Assembly (NCBI RefSeq): GCF_000735455.1
Contig: NZ_JMPS01000042.1
Location: forward strand, 62,001 to 126,000
Source of the DNA: Yokenella regensburgei ATCC 49455
GTDB taxonomy: Bacteria; Pseudomonadota; Gammaproteobacteria; Enterobacterales; Enterobacteriaceae
Direction of reading: 5' to 3'
Length of the DNA: 64,000 nt
Shown here: positions 14,769 to 23,712 of the stretch, one piece after another
Position numbering within the stretch: the stretch's first letter is position 1
Layout: each line of letters begins with the position of its first letter
Position numbers and translations under genes: made by a program
The notes under the pieces: model-generated
The model's input: the letters and a program-made list of their open reading frames with translations, nothing else
Told to the model about the DNA's origin: nothing
Databases searched by the model: none

Positions 14769-16180
14769 GATGAACTCCTGTTGAGATAGCATCGTAGGGA
14801 ATGGGCGGCGAACTGGCGCTCGCCGTAGCGAATAACGAGTTCCCCGGAAATCAGGATAAACAGCACGCCGGTGAGGATGGGCCCACTGTCTGCCCAGTTA
14901 ATCATCCCCTTGAGCAGCTCGGGGAAGATGAACAGCACCGCGCACATGAAGACGAACCCCATGCACAGTAGCGTACAGAGCACCGCCATCGGCATGCCGC
15001 CAGGCACCCGGAAAGGCCGCTCGGTTATCGGGTCGGATATTCGCAGTTTGAGGAAAGAAGCGAAGAAAATCAGATAGCTGATGATGACGCAGGCGCTGGA
15101 GAAAGAGAAAACGGACCAGAACATGCTGACGTTATCCCCATGAGCAAACCCGGCGTAAATCAGGGTGATAATGGTCGAGACCAGGCCAAGGATGATATTG
15201 GCCCAGTAAGGCGTCTGGTTTTTCGGGTGCCAGCGGCCGATGATGGCCGGAAGCTCCCCTTCGCGCGCAGCCTCTGCCGCCGCGCGTGACGGGGCCATCG
15301 CCCAGGTCACCTTATTACCGATGATAGAAAGCATAAAGAAAACGCTCACCAGCACCACCAGCGGACTTCCCTCCCCCAGCAGCAGCTCCAGCGCATCGAC
15401 AATGCCGGAAACCAGATTTAACTGGTTAAGCGGAATAGCCATCAGAATGCCCATCGAACCGAACACGTAGAGAAACGCAATGGCAAGCGATGCCAGCAGA
15501 ATAGCCTTCGGCATATCCCGCACCGGGTTGCGCAGCTCTTTTCCCATGCAGGCGACCAGCTCCAGGCCCACGAGGTTGTAGACAATCACTGCCAGAAAAC
15601 CAATTCCGGAAGACGCCGAAGGAAGCAGCGCGTGAAGCGAGAAATCGTTGGCTGGGCCATTCTCCAGCATGTGGTAGAAGCCCGCCACCCCGAGGATCAT
15701 GATAACAGTGATTTTAAACACCGCCCCGGCAACGGTGAGCCAGATCCCGACGCTGGTTTTATAGTTGATGAACGCAACGGTGAGCCATGTCATCACCAGC
15801 ACCATCGCCACCTGCCAGGCGAGAGACAGCTCCGGCATAAACACCCGGGCAAACATGCCAGCAAACAGGATATAGCCCGCGGGCATCCAGAGCCCACCCG
15901 CCAGCCAGTACAGATATACCGCCCGTGTAGACATTCGAGGACCAAAAGCACGGCGGATCCAGTCATAGATCCCCCCTTCCGCCGGATATGCCGTTCCAAG
16001 TTCGGAAGTTATCAGGGCATAGGGAACGATGAAAAACACCAGCGTCACCGCCCACCAGAACAACCCACTGGGGCCGATAGCGGCGGATGCAGTCAGTGTT
16101 TCCAGTACGATGACCGCGCACATACAGAACAACGCGATTTGTGAAACGCCCATTTTGCCTTTGCTGCCGGGTATACCCAT
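14765..16180 (-). CDS. APC-family amino acid/polyamine permease
   Basis: 471 residues with 12 predicted membrane segments. Start chosen at 16180, where CGGGAGT sits 5-7 bases upstream; ten further codons upstream are open but have no ribosome site. APC landmarks: ASAAIGPSGLFWW in helix 1, then TSELGTAYPAEGGIYDWIRRAFG in helix 2-3. The sequence is of the amino acid/polyamine type rather than a known named transporter. Translationally coupled to the downstream hydrolase, so it presumably imports that enzyme's substrate (for example agmatine, N-carbamoylputrescine or a related amine). Confidence 0.8.
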   Translation of the reverse strand: MGIPGSKGKMGVSQIALFCMCAVIVLETLTASAAIGPSGLFWWAVTLVFFIVPYALITSELGTAYPAEGGIYDWIRRAFGPRMSTRAVYLYWLAGGLWMPAGYILFAGMFARVFMPELSLAWQVAMVLVMTWLTVAFINYKTSVGIWLTVAGAVFKITVIMILGVAGFYHMLENGPANDFSLHALLPSASSGIGFLAVIVYNLVGLELVACMGKELRNPVRDMPKAILLASLAIAFLYVFGSMGILMAIPLNQLNLVSGIVDALELLLGEGSPLVVLVSVFFMLSIIGNKVTWAMAPSRAAAEAAREGELPAIIGRWHPKNQTPYWANIILGLVSTIITLIYAGFAHGDNVSMFWSVFSFSSACVIISYLIFFASFLKLRISDPITERPFRVPGGMPMAVLCTLLCMGFVFMCAVLFIFPELLKGMINWADSGPILTGVLFILISGELVIRYGERQFAAHSLRCYLNRSSS

Positions 16181-16246
16181 GCTGACTCCCGATCGTCGAG
16201 TAAACGACATGGCGCATCTGCCAATGCCACGCTATGTTTTATTGTC

Positions 16247-16262
16247 AGCAAGGTTTATGCCA
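16247..16262 (-). promoter_or_regulatory. Sigma-54 promoter of the permease-hydrolase operon
   Basis: On the minus strand TGGCATAAACCTTGCT matches the sigma-54 consensus TGGCACG-N4-TTGCW: GG at -24 and GC at -12 with the correct 10-base spacing. Transcription would begin near 16235, giving a leader of about 55 bases before the permease ATG. It lies beside a divergent sigma-54 activator gene. Confidence 0.8.
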
Positions 16263-16336
16263 GAAAGAATATTTCTTAATTAATAATATTTATCAAATAG
16301 TTACTATAATTACGGACATGATTAAAACCCTACATA

Positions 16337-16354
16337 GTGCTTAATTTTAAGCAC
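16337..16354. promoter_or_regulatory. Palindromic activator-binding site (UAS) candidate
   Basis: GTGCTTAA-TT-TTAAGCAC, a perfect inverted repeat with 8-base arms, 75-90 bases upstream of the sigma-54 promoter and 26 bases before the activator's ATG. This is the usual place for an enhancer bound by the Fis-type HTH of the adjacent activator; it could also autoregulate that gene. Confidence 0.65.
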
Positions 16355-16380
16355 CATGAAGAAAAATAATCGGAGGTAGC

Positions 16381-17841
16381 ATGACCGCAAGCCCCATGGA
16401 AACAGACCAGGAATTGCGCACCGCCCTGAAGGTGTTTGGTCACTTTTTCGATGTACTGGGGCAGCCCCTGTCAGTCATCAATCACACGGGGGAGCATCTC
16501 TATTACAACCAGGAGAATGCAGCGCTTGATGAGTGCCAACAGCACGAAGTTTTAGGCAAACCGATGCAGACGCTGTTTCCTGCGATCCGCGAAGAAGATA
16601 ATGAAATGCTGAGCGCGCTACGCCGCGGCGAGGAGTTCATTAATCACCAGAAAAGCTACTACACGCCGGGTGGCAGGCTGATTGACTACCAGCACACCAC
16701 CGTGCCGTTATACAACAGCGCAGGCGAGATAATGGGAGTGATTGAGTCCGGGCAGGATCTCTCCCGCTATCGCACGCTACAGCGGCAGGTTTCCGCCCTG
16801 AACGAAAAGCTCTTCAGCCGCCAGAAAAAAACCAAACACCGCATTATCCATTCATCCGCCAGAATGCGTGAAGTGCTCAGTAAGGCAGAACGGCTGGCCA
16901 TCAGCGATGTTCCGGTCGTGATAACCGGTGAAACCGGCACGGGGAAAGAGCTGCTGGCCGATTTTATTCATCGCCAGAGCTCACGGCAAAATAAACCCTT
17001 TATTGCCCTGAACTGCAGCGCCCTGCCCGTCTCGCTGATTGAAAGTACCTTATTTGGGTCAGTAAAAGGCGCGTTTACCGGTGCCGAAAATAGCAGTGGC
17101 TATTTTGAGCTTGCCCACGGTGGGACGCTATTTCTTGATGAGCTGAACACCATGCCGGTTGAAATTCAGGGAAAGATATTACGTTTCCTGCAAACAAAAA
17201 CCTTCTGGAAAGTGGGGGGAAATAAAGAGCAGAACGTCGATATCCGTATTATTTCGGCAATGAATGAATCCCCGTTTGAAATGATCCGTCAGAAGCGTCT
17301 GCGCGAAGATCTCTTTTATCGCCTCGAGGTCGGAATGGTAGACCTGCCACCCCTGCGGGAAAGAAAAGAGGAGATCGTCGAGCTTGCTACCTGGTTTATG
17401 ACCCGCTATCAGCAGCAGGCGGGAATGAAGGTGTACCCACTGTCAAAAGCTATCCAGCAGCAGCTTATCAGTTACCCCTGGCCGGGGAATATCCGCATGC
17501 TGGAGAACGTGATAATCAGGAGCCTTATCCTGCAAAAAGAGCCCGGGCCGCTATCGGAGCTGGTATTCAATGATGAGACCGGGGCCTCTGGCACAACGGC
17601 GCACAGCACCGCCTCTGTGCCACCCGCAAACCACCATAGCGATACCGCACCGTTGGCATCCCTCGCCGATAAGGTCGAAGCCTACGAGCGCCAGCTGGTG
17701 GTGGAGGCGCTAAAGCACACCGGCAACTGCGTGGCTGAGGCCGCGCGCATGCTGGGGATTTCACGCGGGGCGCTGCAATATAAGGTGAAAAAATATGGTA
17801 TTACTTTTCATCTGGTTGAGAGGCCGACAAGTGAAGCGTGA
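16381..17841 (+). CDS. Sigma-54-dependent PAS-AAA-Fis transcriptional activator
   Basis: 486 residues. PAS-type sensor at about 15-130 (FDVLGQPLSVINHTGEHLYYNQ); AAA+ core with Walker A GETGTGKE (183-190), the sigma-54-contacting GAFTGA loop (230-235) and Walker B GGTLFLDE (about 247-254); a poorly conserved linker; and a Fis-type HTH at about 445-477 (AEAARMLGISRGALQYKVKKYGI). CGGAGG precedes the ATG. It is divergent from the permease-hydrolase operon, which has a sigma-54 promoter and upstream palindrome, so it most likely activates that operon in response to a small molecule sensed by the PAS domain. Confidence 0.9.
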   Translation: MTASPMETDQELRTALKVFGHFFDVLGQPLSVINHTGEHLYYNQENAALDECQQHEVLGKPMQTLFPAIREEDNEMLSALRRGEEFINHQKSYYTPGGRLIDYQHTTVPLYNSAGEIMGVIESGQDLSRYRTLQRQVSALNEKLFSRQKKTKHRIIHSSARMREVLSKAERLAISDVPVVITGETGTGKELLADFIHRQSSRQNKPFIALNCSALPVSLIESTLFGSVKGAFTGAENSSGYFELAHGGTLFLDELNTMPVEIQGKILRFLQTKTFWKVGGNKEQNVDIRIISAMNESPFEMIRQKRLREDLFYRLEVGMVDLPPLRERKEEIVELATWFMTRYQQQAGMKVYPLSKAIQQQLISYPWPGNIRMLENVIIRSLILQKEPGPLSELVFNDETGASGTTAHSTASVPPANHHSDTAPLASLADKVEAYERQLVVEALKHTGNCVAEAARMLGISRGALQYKVKKYGITFHLVERPTSEA

Positions 17842-17970
17842 CAATAAGGGTTAAAATTACCCTTTGCTATATTTTAAACCCCTATTAAATAACCGATGAA
17901 ATACTTTTACGGATGCGAAAATAATTTGTTATAACGGCAGCCAGAAAATCATCGCATCGGATATTCCCTT

Positions 17971-18888
17971 ATGCATCACACTATTAGCAATGAGAACGAC
18001 TCTCACAGGCGTTCACAGGCTGCGAAAAAAAGCACGCTGGTTAGCGCGGTATTAAATATCTTTTTATCCAGCTTTCAGATTATCACCGGAATATTTTCTG
18101 GCTCGCAGGGGCTTATTGCCGATGGGGTACATTCATTTTCTGATTTAGTCGCCGATGGCGTGGTGCTGACGGCAAATAAAAAAAGCAGCAAACCTTCCGA
18201 TGACGATCACCATTATGGTCATCTGCGCTACGAAACCGGGGCATCGCTCATCATAGGCGCCATCTTGTTTGCCGTGGGCGCGGGGATGATCTGGTCTGCG
18301 GGTAACAAGCTGTGGCACCCGGACACCATCGCCAGTGTACATATCTCCGCGCTGTGGATGGCGCTCTTCGCGCTGGTGGTGAAGGAGCTGCTGTTCCGCT
18401 ATATGCTGCGCGTGGCCAAACGTATCCAGTCCTCCATGTTGATTGCCAACGCCTGGCACGCCCGTTCGGATGCTGCGTCGTCACTGGTCGTCTCGATAGG
18501 CATCTTCGGTAACCTGCTCGGTTTTCCGTGGCTCGATCCGGTAGCCGCGCTGGTGGTGGGCGTGCTGATCGCCCGGATGGGCTACCAGTTTGCGGCAGAC
18601 GCCTTACACGATCTGATGGATCGCTGCGCGGATGCCGATACCGAAGCGCAGATCCGCGAACTTATCCTCACCACTCCCGGCGTGCAGGGGTTACACAACA
18701 TGAAAACCCGCAAGATGGGCGACAGGATCCTGGTGGATGTACATATTGAGGTGGACGGCAGTTTGTCGGTTCAGGAAGGCCATGCCATCGCCGTGGCGGT
18801 GCGTGATACGGTGGTACGCCAAGGGAACGCGCTGAACGTGATGACCCATATCGACCCCTGTACCCCGGCCAAAGTGGTTAACCGTTAA
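17971..18888 (+). CDS. Cation diffusion facilitator (CDF) transporter
   Basis: 305 residues, six membrane segments and a cytoplasmic C-terminal domain. Metal-site motifs are in place: DGVHSFSDLVAD in helix 2 (HxxxD) and AWHARSDAASSL in helix 5 (HxxxD), with a His-rich loop DDDHHYGHLRYE between. The C-terminal domain (from about 210) carries HIEVDGSLSVQEGHAIA, typical of CDF dimerisation domains. It should export divalent metal (Fe, Zn, Mn or Co) in exchange for protons. It is related to, but clearly distinct from, FieF and ZitB. It stands alone between the activator and an MFS gene. Confidence 0.85.
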   Translation: MHHTISNENDSHRRSQAAKKSTLVSAVLNIFLSSFQIITGIFSGSQGLIADGVHSFSDLVADGVVLTANKKSSKPSDDDHHYGHLRYETGASLIIGAILFAVGAGMIWSAGNKLWHPDTIASVHISALWMALFALVVKELLFRYMLRVAKRIQSSMLIANAWHARSDAASSLVVSIGIFGNLLGFPWLDPVAALVVGVLIARMGYQFAADALHDLMDRCADADTEAQIRELILTTPGVQGLHNMKTRKMGDRILVDVHIEVDGSLSVQEGHAIAVAVRDTVVRQGNALNVMTHIDPCTPAKVVNR

Positions 18889-19053
18889 CCGGCTAATAAT
18901 TGCAGGATAGCTCGCAAAATTAAACAATAGATTAACATTCAGACAAACAGAATTTGACATATCTCGTGCCATCGCAGATGTATATACAGGCAAATACAAA
19001 CATAACAACACGCCACCCTCTGCAACCACCCTAATCGGCAGGAGTATATCTGT

Positions 19054-20394
19054 ATGGCCCTATCCGGCGAGATGAATATTCAGCAAGCCATTGATGACAG
19101 TCGCTTTTCTATCTTCCACTGGACGCTCATTATTCTGGGTTTTCTGGTGCTGGCTATCGATGGTTTTGATACCGCCGCCATGGGCTACATTGCCCCGGCG
19201 CTCTCCAGCGACTGGGGAATTAAGAAGCAGGATCTCGGGCCGGTACTGAGCGCCGCGCTGCTCGGGCTGTCGCTGGGTGCGCTGATTGCCGGACCGGTTT
19301 CGGATCGCATTGGTCGTAAGCGGGTGCTGGTCTTCTCCTGCCTGTTTTTTGGCCTGGCAAGCCTCGGCACCGCCTACGCACAGTCGATTAACACCCTGAC
19401 GACGTGGCGTTTTCTGACCGGCCTGGGGCTGGGTGCTGCCATGCCTAACGCTATTACGCTTATCTCTGAATACGCCCCGCAGCGCTGCCGCTCCATGACT
19501 ATCAACACCATGTACTGCGGGTTTCCGCTGGGCGCGGCGGGCGGTGGATTTATTTCATCGTGGCTTATCCCGGCACACGGCTGGCACAGCGTGCTGCTGC
19601 TCGGTGCGATAGCCCCGCTGGTGCTGACGGTGCTGCTTTTCTTCCTGCTGCCGGAGTCGGTAAAGTATCTGGTTAACCGCGGTGGCAACGTCGAGCAAAT
19701 CAAACGCATCGTGCGCCGCTTTGCCGCGCAGAGCATCGACAACGTACAGCGTTTTTATCTTCATGAAGAGCAGAAAACGCAGAGCAAAGGCAGCGTTTCT
19801 CAGCTCTTTTCAGCCGCCTACTTACCCGGCACGCTGATGCTGTGGATGAGCTACTTTATGGGGCTGGTGATTTACTACGTACTGCTGAGCTGGATGCCGA
19901 TTCTGATGCAGGGCATGGGGTATGAAATGGGGCAATCGGCGATGCTGACCTCGCTGTTCACCTTCGGCGGAACCGCCGGGATCCTCGTTGCAGGCTGGCT
20001 GATGGACCGCTGGGAAGCCCACAAGGTGGTCGCCGTTGGCTTCATCGTCACCACCCTGTTTATCATCCTGATGGCCCAGGAAAACAGTCATATCTGGCTC
20101 TTTGGGGCGCTGATTTTCCTGATGGGTATCACCATGAACGGCGCGCAGTCCGGGATGCAGACGCTGGCCGCCACCTTCTATCCGACCCAGTGCCGTGCTA
20201 CCGGCATTGCCTGGATGCAGGGCGTGGGTCGCTTCGGCGGCGTGGCGGGCACCATGATGAGTGCGCAGCTGCTCTCTATGCAGTGGCAGGCCGACAGCAT
20301 TCTGATGTTCCTGGGTCTGCCGGCGCTGATTGCCGCCTTTGCCACTATCTACAAAAAGTGGCGCTGCCAGCCGCTGGCACAGGCCGCGCTGTAG
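19054..20394 (+). CDS. MFS transporter, aromatic acid:H+ symporter (AAHS) type
   Basis: 446 residues, 12 membrane helices. LAIDGFDTAAMGYIAPALSSDWG in helix 1 and GPVSDRIGRKRVLVFSC (loop 2-3, MFS motif A) are the AAHS signatures seen in PcaK, BenK and MhpT, which import protocatechuate, benzoate or hydroxyphenylpropionate. No aromatic-degradation genes are nearby, so the substrate is unresolved. AGGAG lies 9 bases before the ATG. A GC-rich stem-loop follows the stop. Confidence 0.8.
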   Translation: MALSGEMNIQQAIDDSRFSIFHWTLIILGFLVLAIDGFDTAAMGYIAPALSSDWGIKKQDLGPVLSAALLGLSLGALIAGPVSDRIGRKRVLVFSCLFFGLASLGTAYAQSINTLTTWRFLTGLGLGAAMPNAITLISEYAPQRCRSMTINTMYCGFPLGAAGGGFISSWLIPAHGWHSVLLLGAIAPLVLTVLLFFLLPESVKYLVNRGGNVEQIKRIVRRFAAQSIDNVQRFYLHEEQKTQSKGSVSQLFSAAYLPGTLMLWMSYFMGLVIYYVLLSWMPILMQGMGYEMGQSAMLTSLFTFGGTAGILVAGWLMDRWEAHKVVAVGFIVTTLFIILMAQENSHIWLFGALIFLMGITMNGAQSGMQTLAATFYPTQCRATGIAWMQGVGRFGGVAGTMMSAQLLSMQWQADSILMFLGLPALIAAFATIYKKWRCQPLAQAAL

Positions 20395-20404
20395 CGCTTA
20401 GCAA

Positions 20405-20429
20405 CACCGGGCAGCCCGTCTGCCCGGTG
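20405..20429 (+). terminator. Stem-loop after AAHS transporter
   Basis: Perfect 9-bp stem CACCGGGCA/TGCCCGGTG with a 7-base loop, 10 bases after the stop; no T-run follows, so termination may be partial. Confidence 0.55.
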
Positions 20430-20644
20430 ACAGTGAAGCCCATCACAAATCCCCGTCATCAAATCTGCCCGGCTGTCAGCTTTTCCCCCCACCTTAAATC
20501 TTAACCCATTGATAATTAAAATTTCCGTGAACATCTCAGATCAATTGATTCGAAAAATAGTATCAATAAGCATAACTATCGTATTGGATTGCCAATCACC
20601 GGAAACCCAGAATGAGCCTATCGCAACTGATTCCGGAGTTCCCA

Positions 20645-21478
20645 ATGTCACAGCCTGTTCTTAACAATACCCCGTATGAAGCCGTTGAAGTGCTGCGTGC
20701 CGCCCGGCCTGATTTTCATCCCCGCATTGCTTTGATCCTCGGCTCCGGCCTTGGCGTGCTGGCCGACCGTATGGAGAACAAAACCACGGTGTCATACCAG
20801 CAGCTGCCGGGCTTCCCGGTGAGTACGGTAATTGGCCATGCCGGTGAAGTGGTGATGGGGACGCTGCACGGCGTGAGTCTTATCTGCATGAAGGGGCGCG
20901 GCCATTTCTACGAGGGCGTCGGCATGGGCATCATGACCCACGCGGTGCGCACTTTTAAACTGCTCGGCTGTGAATTCCTCTTCTGCACCAACGCTGCAGG
21001 ATCGCTGAACCCGGCCATTCCGGCAGGCAGCCTGGTGGCGCTTAACGATCACATCAATACCATGCCCTCCACGCCGCTGGTTGGCCCGAATGACGATCGC
21101 TTCGGCCCACGCTTCTTCAGCCTGGCCAACGCCTATGACCAGGAGCTGCGCCACCAGCTGCACGCTGCCGCCGGCGAGCTCAGCCTGCCGCTGCACGAAG
21201 GGGTGTTTGTCTCCTACCCGGGCCCGAACTTCGAGACCGCGGCAGAAATCCGCATGATGCAGAACATGGGGGGCGACGTGGTAGGCATGTCGGTGGTGCC
21301 GGAAGTTATCGTGGCGCGCCACTGTGGCCTGAAGGTGCTGGCGGTCTCCGCGATCACCAACATGGCGGAAGGGCTGAGTGACGTGGAGCTTTCCCACGAG
21401 CAAACCCTGAAATGTGCGGCCATGGTCACCGACGACTTTGTGCGCCTGATTAGCCAGTTCGTCCAGAACTACGCCTGA
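20645..21478 (+). CDS. xapA: Xanthosine/inosine-guanosine phosphorylase XapA
   Basis: 277 residues from the ATG at 20645, which has CCGGAG 7 bases upstream; an in-frame ATG at 20612 has none. Trimeric purine nucleoside phosphorylase fold: ALILGSGLG phosphate loop, FPVSTVIGHAGEVV, MKGRGHFYEG, CTNAAGSLNP, YPGPNFETAAEIRMM and VGMSVVPEVI. The sequence follows E. coli XapA, which splits xanthosine, inosine and guanosine to base and ribose-1-phosphate. The neighbours are an MFS transporter and a XapR-like regulator, which supports purine nucleoside salvage. Confidence 0.9.
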   Translation: MSQPVLNNTPYEAVEVLRAARPDFHPRIALILGSGLGVLADRMENKTTVSYQQLPGFPVSTVIGHAGEVVMGTLHGVSLICMKGRGHFYEGVGMGIMTHAVRTFKLLGCEFLFCTNAAGSLNPAIPAGSLVALNDHINTMPSTPLVGPNDDRFGPRFFSLANAYDQELRHQLHAAAGELSLPLHEGVFVSYPGPNFETAAEIRMMQNMGGDVVGMSVVPEVIVARHCGLKVLAVSAITNMAEGLSDVELSHEQTLKCAAMVTDDFVRLISQFVQNYA

Positions 21479-21524
21479 ATCCTTTCCACAGGCGGGCTGT
21501 CCCGGCCTGCCAGGAGACACCATC

Positions 21525-22730
21525 ATGCCTGAACAACCCTTTTCCCGCGCCAATATCAATGCGGTTTCGTACCTGAGCTATTACTTCGTCGGTGCGCTGG
21601 TCTCAACGCTTGGCATCGTGCTCGGCCCGCTGTGCGTCGCCTTCCAGAAAGACCCCAGCTTCATCGGTCAGGTCTTTACTCTGATGAACATCGGTATGTT
21701 TATTCCGATCATGCTCGGTGGTGTTCTGATGCGAAAATGGGGCTTACAGAAGCCGCTGGTGGCAGCATCTGCCCTCACCGTATTAATTAGCCTGATCCTG
21801 TTCTTCACCCCCACGCTCACCATGTTCAGCCTGGCGGTCGCGGGGATTGGCGCCTGCGGCGGAATTTTCATGACCATCGGCAGCTACCTGGTGGTGCGCA
21901 TCAACCCGGATGAAAAACGCCGCTCCGCGAGCCTGATTTTCACCGATTTCTTCTTTAGCCTGGCGGGCGCGACGCTCTCTTTACTGCTGGCATGGCTGTT
22001 TAAACTGGGCGCCAGCTGGATAGCGATGTACGGCATTATGGGCGCGCTTGGCGCGTTGATGCTGGCGATGACGCTGCGCTGCCGTTTCCCCTCAACCGAA
22101 TCTCCATCATCGGTCAACGAGGAGAGCCCTGCGGCGGCGGAGCCGTGGGGGGCCTCGGTCTATCTTATCTGCTTTGCGCTGTTTGCTTTCCTGCTGGCCG
22201 AGCCGATTTTCACCATGTGGACACCGGGGTATCTGCAGGCTCGTTTCACCATGACGCCTGAAGCCGCAGCGCTTTACACCACCGTTTACTGGGTAGCAAA
22301 AGCCATTGGCCTGTTCCTTAATCAGTTCACCGTTCGCTGGATGAAGCTGCGCACTTTCCTGCTGGTCTGTACGCTGATTGGCCTCGCCGCGATAATGACT
22401 ATCGGCAACAGCACCAACACCACGCTGATTCTGGTGGCCTGCGCCGTGTTTGGCTTCTTCAACTCCGGGCTGTTCTCGGGGCTGATGAGCTACGGCTCGC
22501 TGCAGGTCAGCCGCAGTTCACCAACGCTGATTTCCGCCCTGCTGACCTGCGGCACCGTCGGAACGCTGCTGTTTACCAGCGTCTCGTCGCTGGTGAATAG
22601 CCACCTCGGCCTGCACGGGGCGTTGAATACCTCAACGGTATCCTACGCGGTGCTGCTGGTGGTGCTGGTGATCTCAGTGCTGTTCAGCCGCGCCGAGCGT
22701 TTGCACCAGCCTGCGCCAGCGGCGGTTTGA
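21525..22730 (+). CDS. TsgA-like MFS transporter, probable nucleoside importer
   Basis: 401 residues, 12 membrane helices. NAVSYLSYYFVGALVSTLGIVLGPLCVAF and FMTIGSYLVV resemble TsgA-type MFS proteins. E. coli has XapB, of the nucleoside:H+ symporter family, in the same position between xapA and xapR; this protein does not look like XapB (no NHS pattern). From position (46 bases after xapA, 24 before the regulator) it probably imports purine nucleosides; this is inference. Confidence 0.75.
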   Translation: MPEQPFSRANINAVSYLSYYFVGALVSTLGIVLGPLCVAFQKDPSFIGQVFTLMNIGMFIPIMLGGVLMRKWGLQKPLVAASALTVLISLILFFTPTLTMFSLAVAGIGACGGIFMTIGSYLVVRINPDEKRRSASLIFTDFFFSLAGATLSLLLAWLFKLGASWIAMYGIMGALGALMLAMTLRCRFPSTESPSSVNEESPAAAEPWGASVYLICFALFAFLLAEPIFTMWTPGYLQARFTMTPEAAALYTTVYWVAKAIGLFLNQFTVRWMKLRTFLLVCTLIGLAAIMTIGNSTNTTLILVACAVFGFFNSGLFSGLMSYGSLQVSRSSPTLISALLTCGTVGTLLFTSVSSLVNSHLGLHGALNTSTVSYAVLLVVLVISVLFSRAERLHQPAPAAV

Positions 22731-22754
22731 CAGGTACGGGAAGGGAGCGGCATC

Positions 22755-23693
22755 ATGCGCTATCCCTTCCCTTGTACGCAGAGCGCCATGATCGATCCTC
22801 AGGCTAACAGCCGTATCCGCATCCGGATGCTGCGCTATTTTCAGGTTCTTGCCGATGAGCTGCACTTTGGTCGTGCGGCGGCCAGGCTGAACATCTCCCA
22901 GCCACCGCTCAGTATGCAGATTAAAGAGCTGGAAGAGATCCTCGAGGTAGCACTCTTTGAACGAACCAGCCGTAAGGTGGCGCTGACCCGCGCCGGAAAA
23001 GTGCTGAAAACGGAGGTGGACCGCATCCTCAGCGCCACCGACCAGTCGCTGAACTACGTGCGTCAGATTGGCCGCAGTGAGCATCAGCACATCACCATCG
23101 GCATTGTCGGCAGTGCGCTGTGGGGGACGCTGCTGACGCGTCTGAAAGCCTGCCGGGAGACTATTCCCGGTATGGAGTGGAGCCTGCTGGAGCTTTCTCA
23201 GCATCAACAAATCGAGGCGCTGCGCGCGCGAACCATCGACGTAGCGATTAACCGCAACGTCATCCCGGCTCCCGAAGCCAATATTCGCTGCCAGCTTATC
23301 TCCCGTGAATCGATGCTGGTGGCGGTGCCTGAAGGTGACGCGCTGTGCCACGAGCCGCGCATTACGCTTGCGATGCTCGCCGCACGGCCATTTATTTCGC
23401 TGTCGTTCAGCCAGAGTGATTTTGCCCAACAGCTTTACGACCGCTGCGTTGAGGCCGGGTTTTACCCGCTCATTGCCCACCAGGTGTTTGAGCCGCAAAC
23501 GGCGCTGGCGCTGGTGAGCGCGGGAATGGGGATTTCGCTATTGCCGGAGACCAGCGCGCTGATCCACTGGCCGGGCGTGGTGTTCCTGCCGCTTGCCCAA
23601 ATCATTCCTGCCGATCTGTACGCGTTATGGATGGATGAACCGCTCTCTGCGCTGATGGAAAACTTCCTGGCCGCGCTTCACGGCAGTATTTAA
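22755..23693 (+). CDS. xapR: LysR-type regulator, XapR-like
   Basis: 312 residues from the ATG at 22755 (AAGGGAG 8 bases upstream). HTH at about 30-50 (LHFGRAAARLNISQPPLSMQIKELEE), effector domain from about 105 (HITIGIVGSALWG). The line PQTALALVSAGMGISLLPE, then WPGVVFLPL and IPADLYALW, parallels XapR, which activates xapAB with xanthosine as inducer. Unlike most LysR genes it is co-oriented with its putative targets. Orthology is likely but not certain. Confidence 0.75.
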   Translation: MRYPFPCTQSAMIDPQANSRIRIRMLRYFQVLADELHFGRAAARLNISQPPLSMQIKELEEILEVALFERTSRKVALTRAGKVLKTEVDRILSATDQSLNYVRQIGRSEHQHITIGIVGSALWGTLLTRLKACRETIPGMEWSLLELSQHQQIEALRARTIDVAINRNVIPAPEANIRCQLISRESMLVAVPEGDALCHEPRITLAMLAARPFISLSFSQSDFAQQLYDRCVEAGFYPLIAHQVFEPQTALALVSAGMGISLLPETSALIHWPGVVFLPLAQIIPADLYALWMDEPLSALMENFLAALHGSI

Positions 23694-23712
23694 CCGCAAG
23701 GCGCAGACCCGA

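Noticed and set aside
16214-16229. Second sigma-54 promoter on the minus strand (TGGCATTGGCAGATGC)
   Set aside because: Spacing between GG and GC is one base too long; the element at 16247-16262 has correct spacing.
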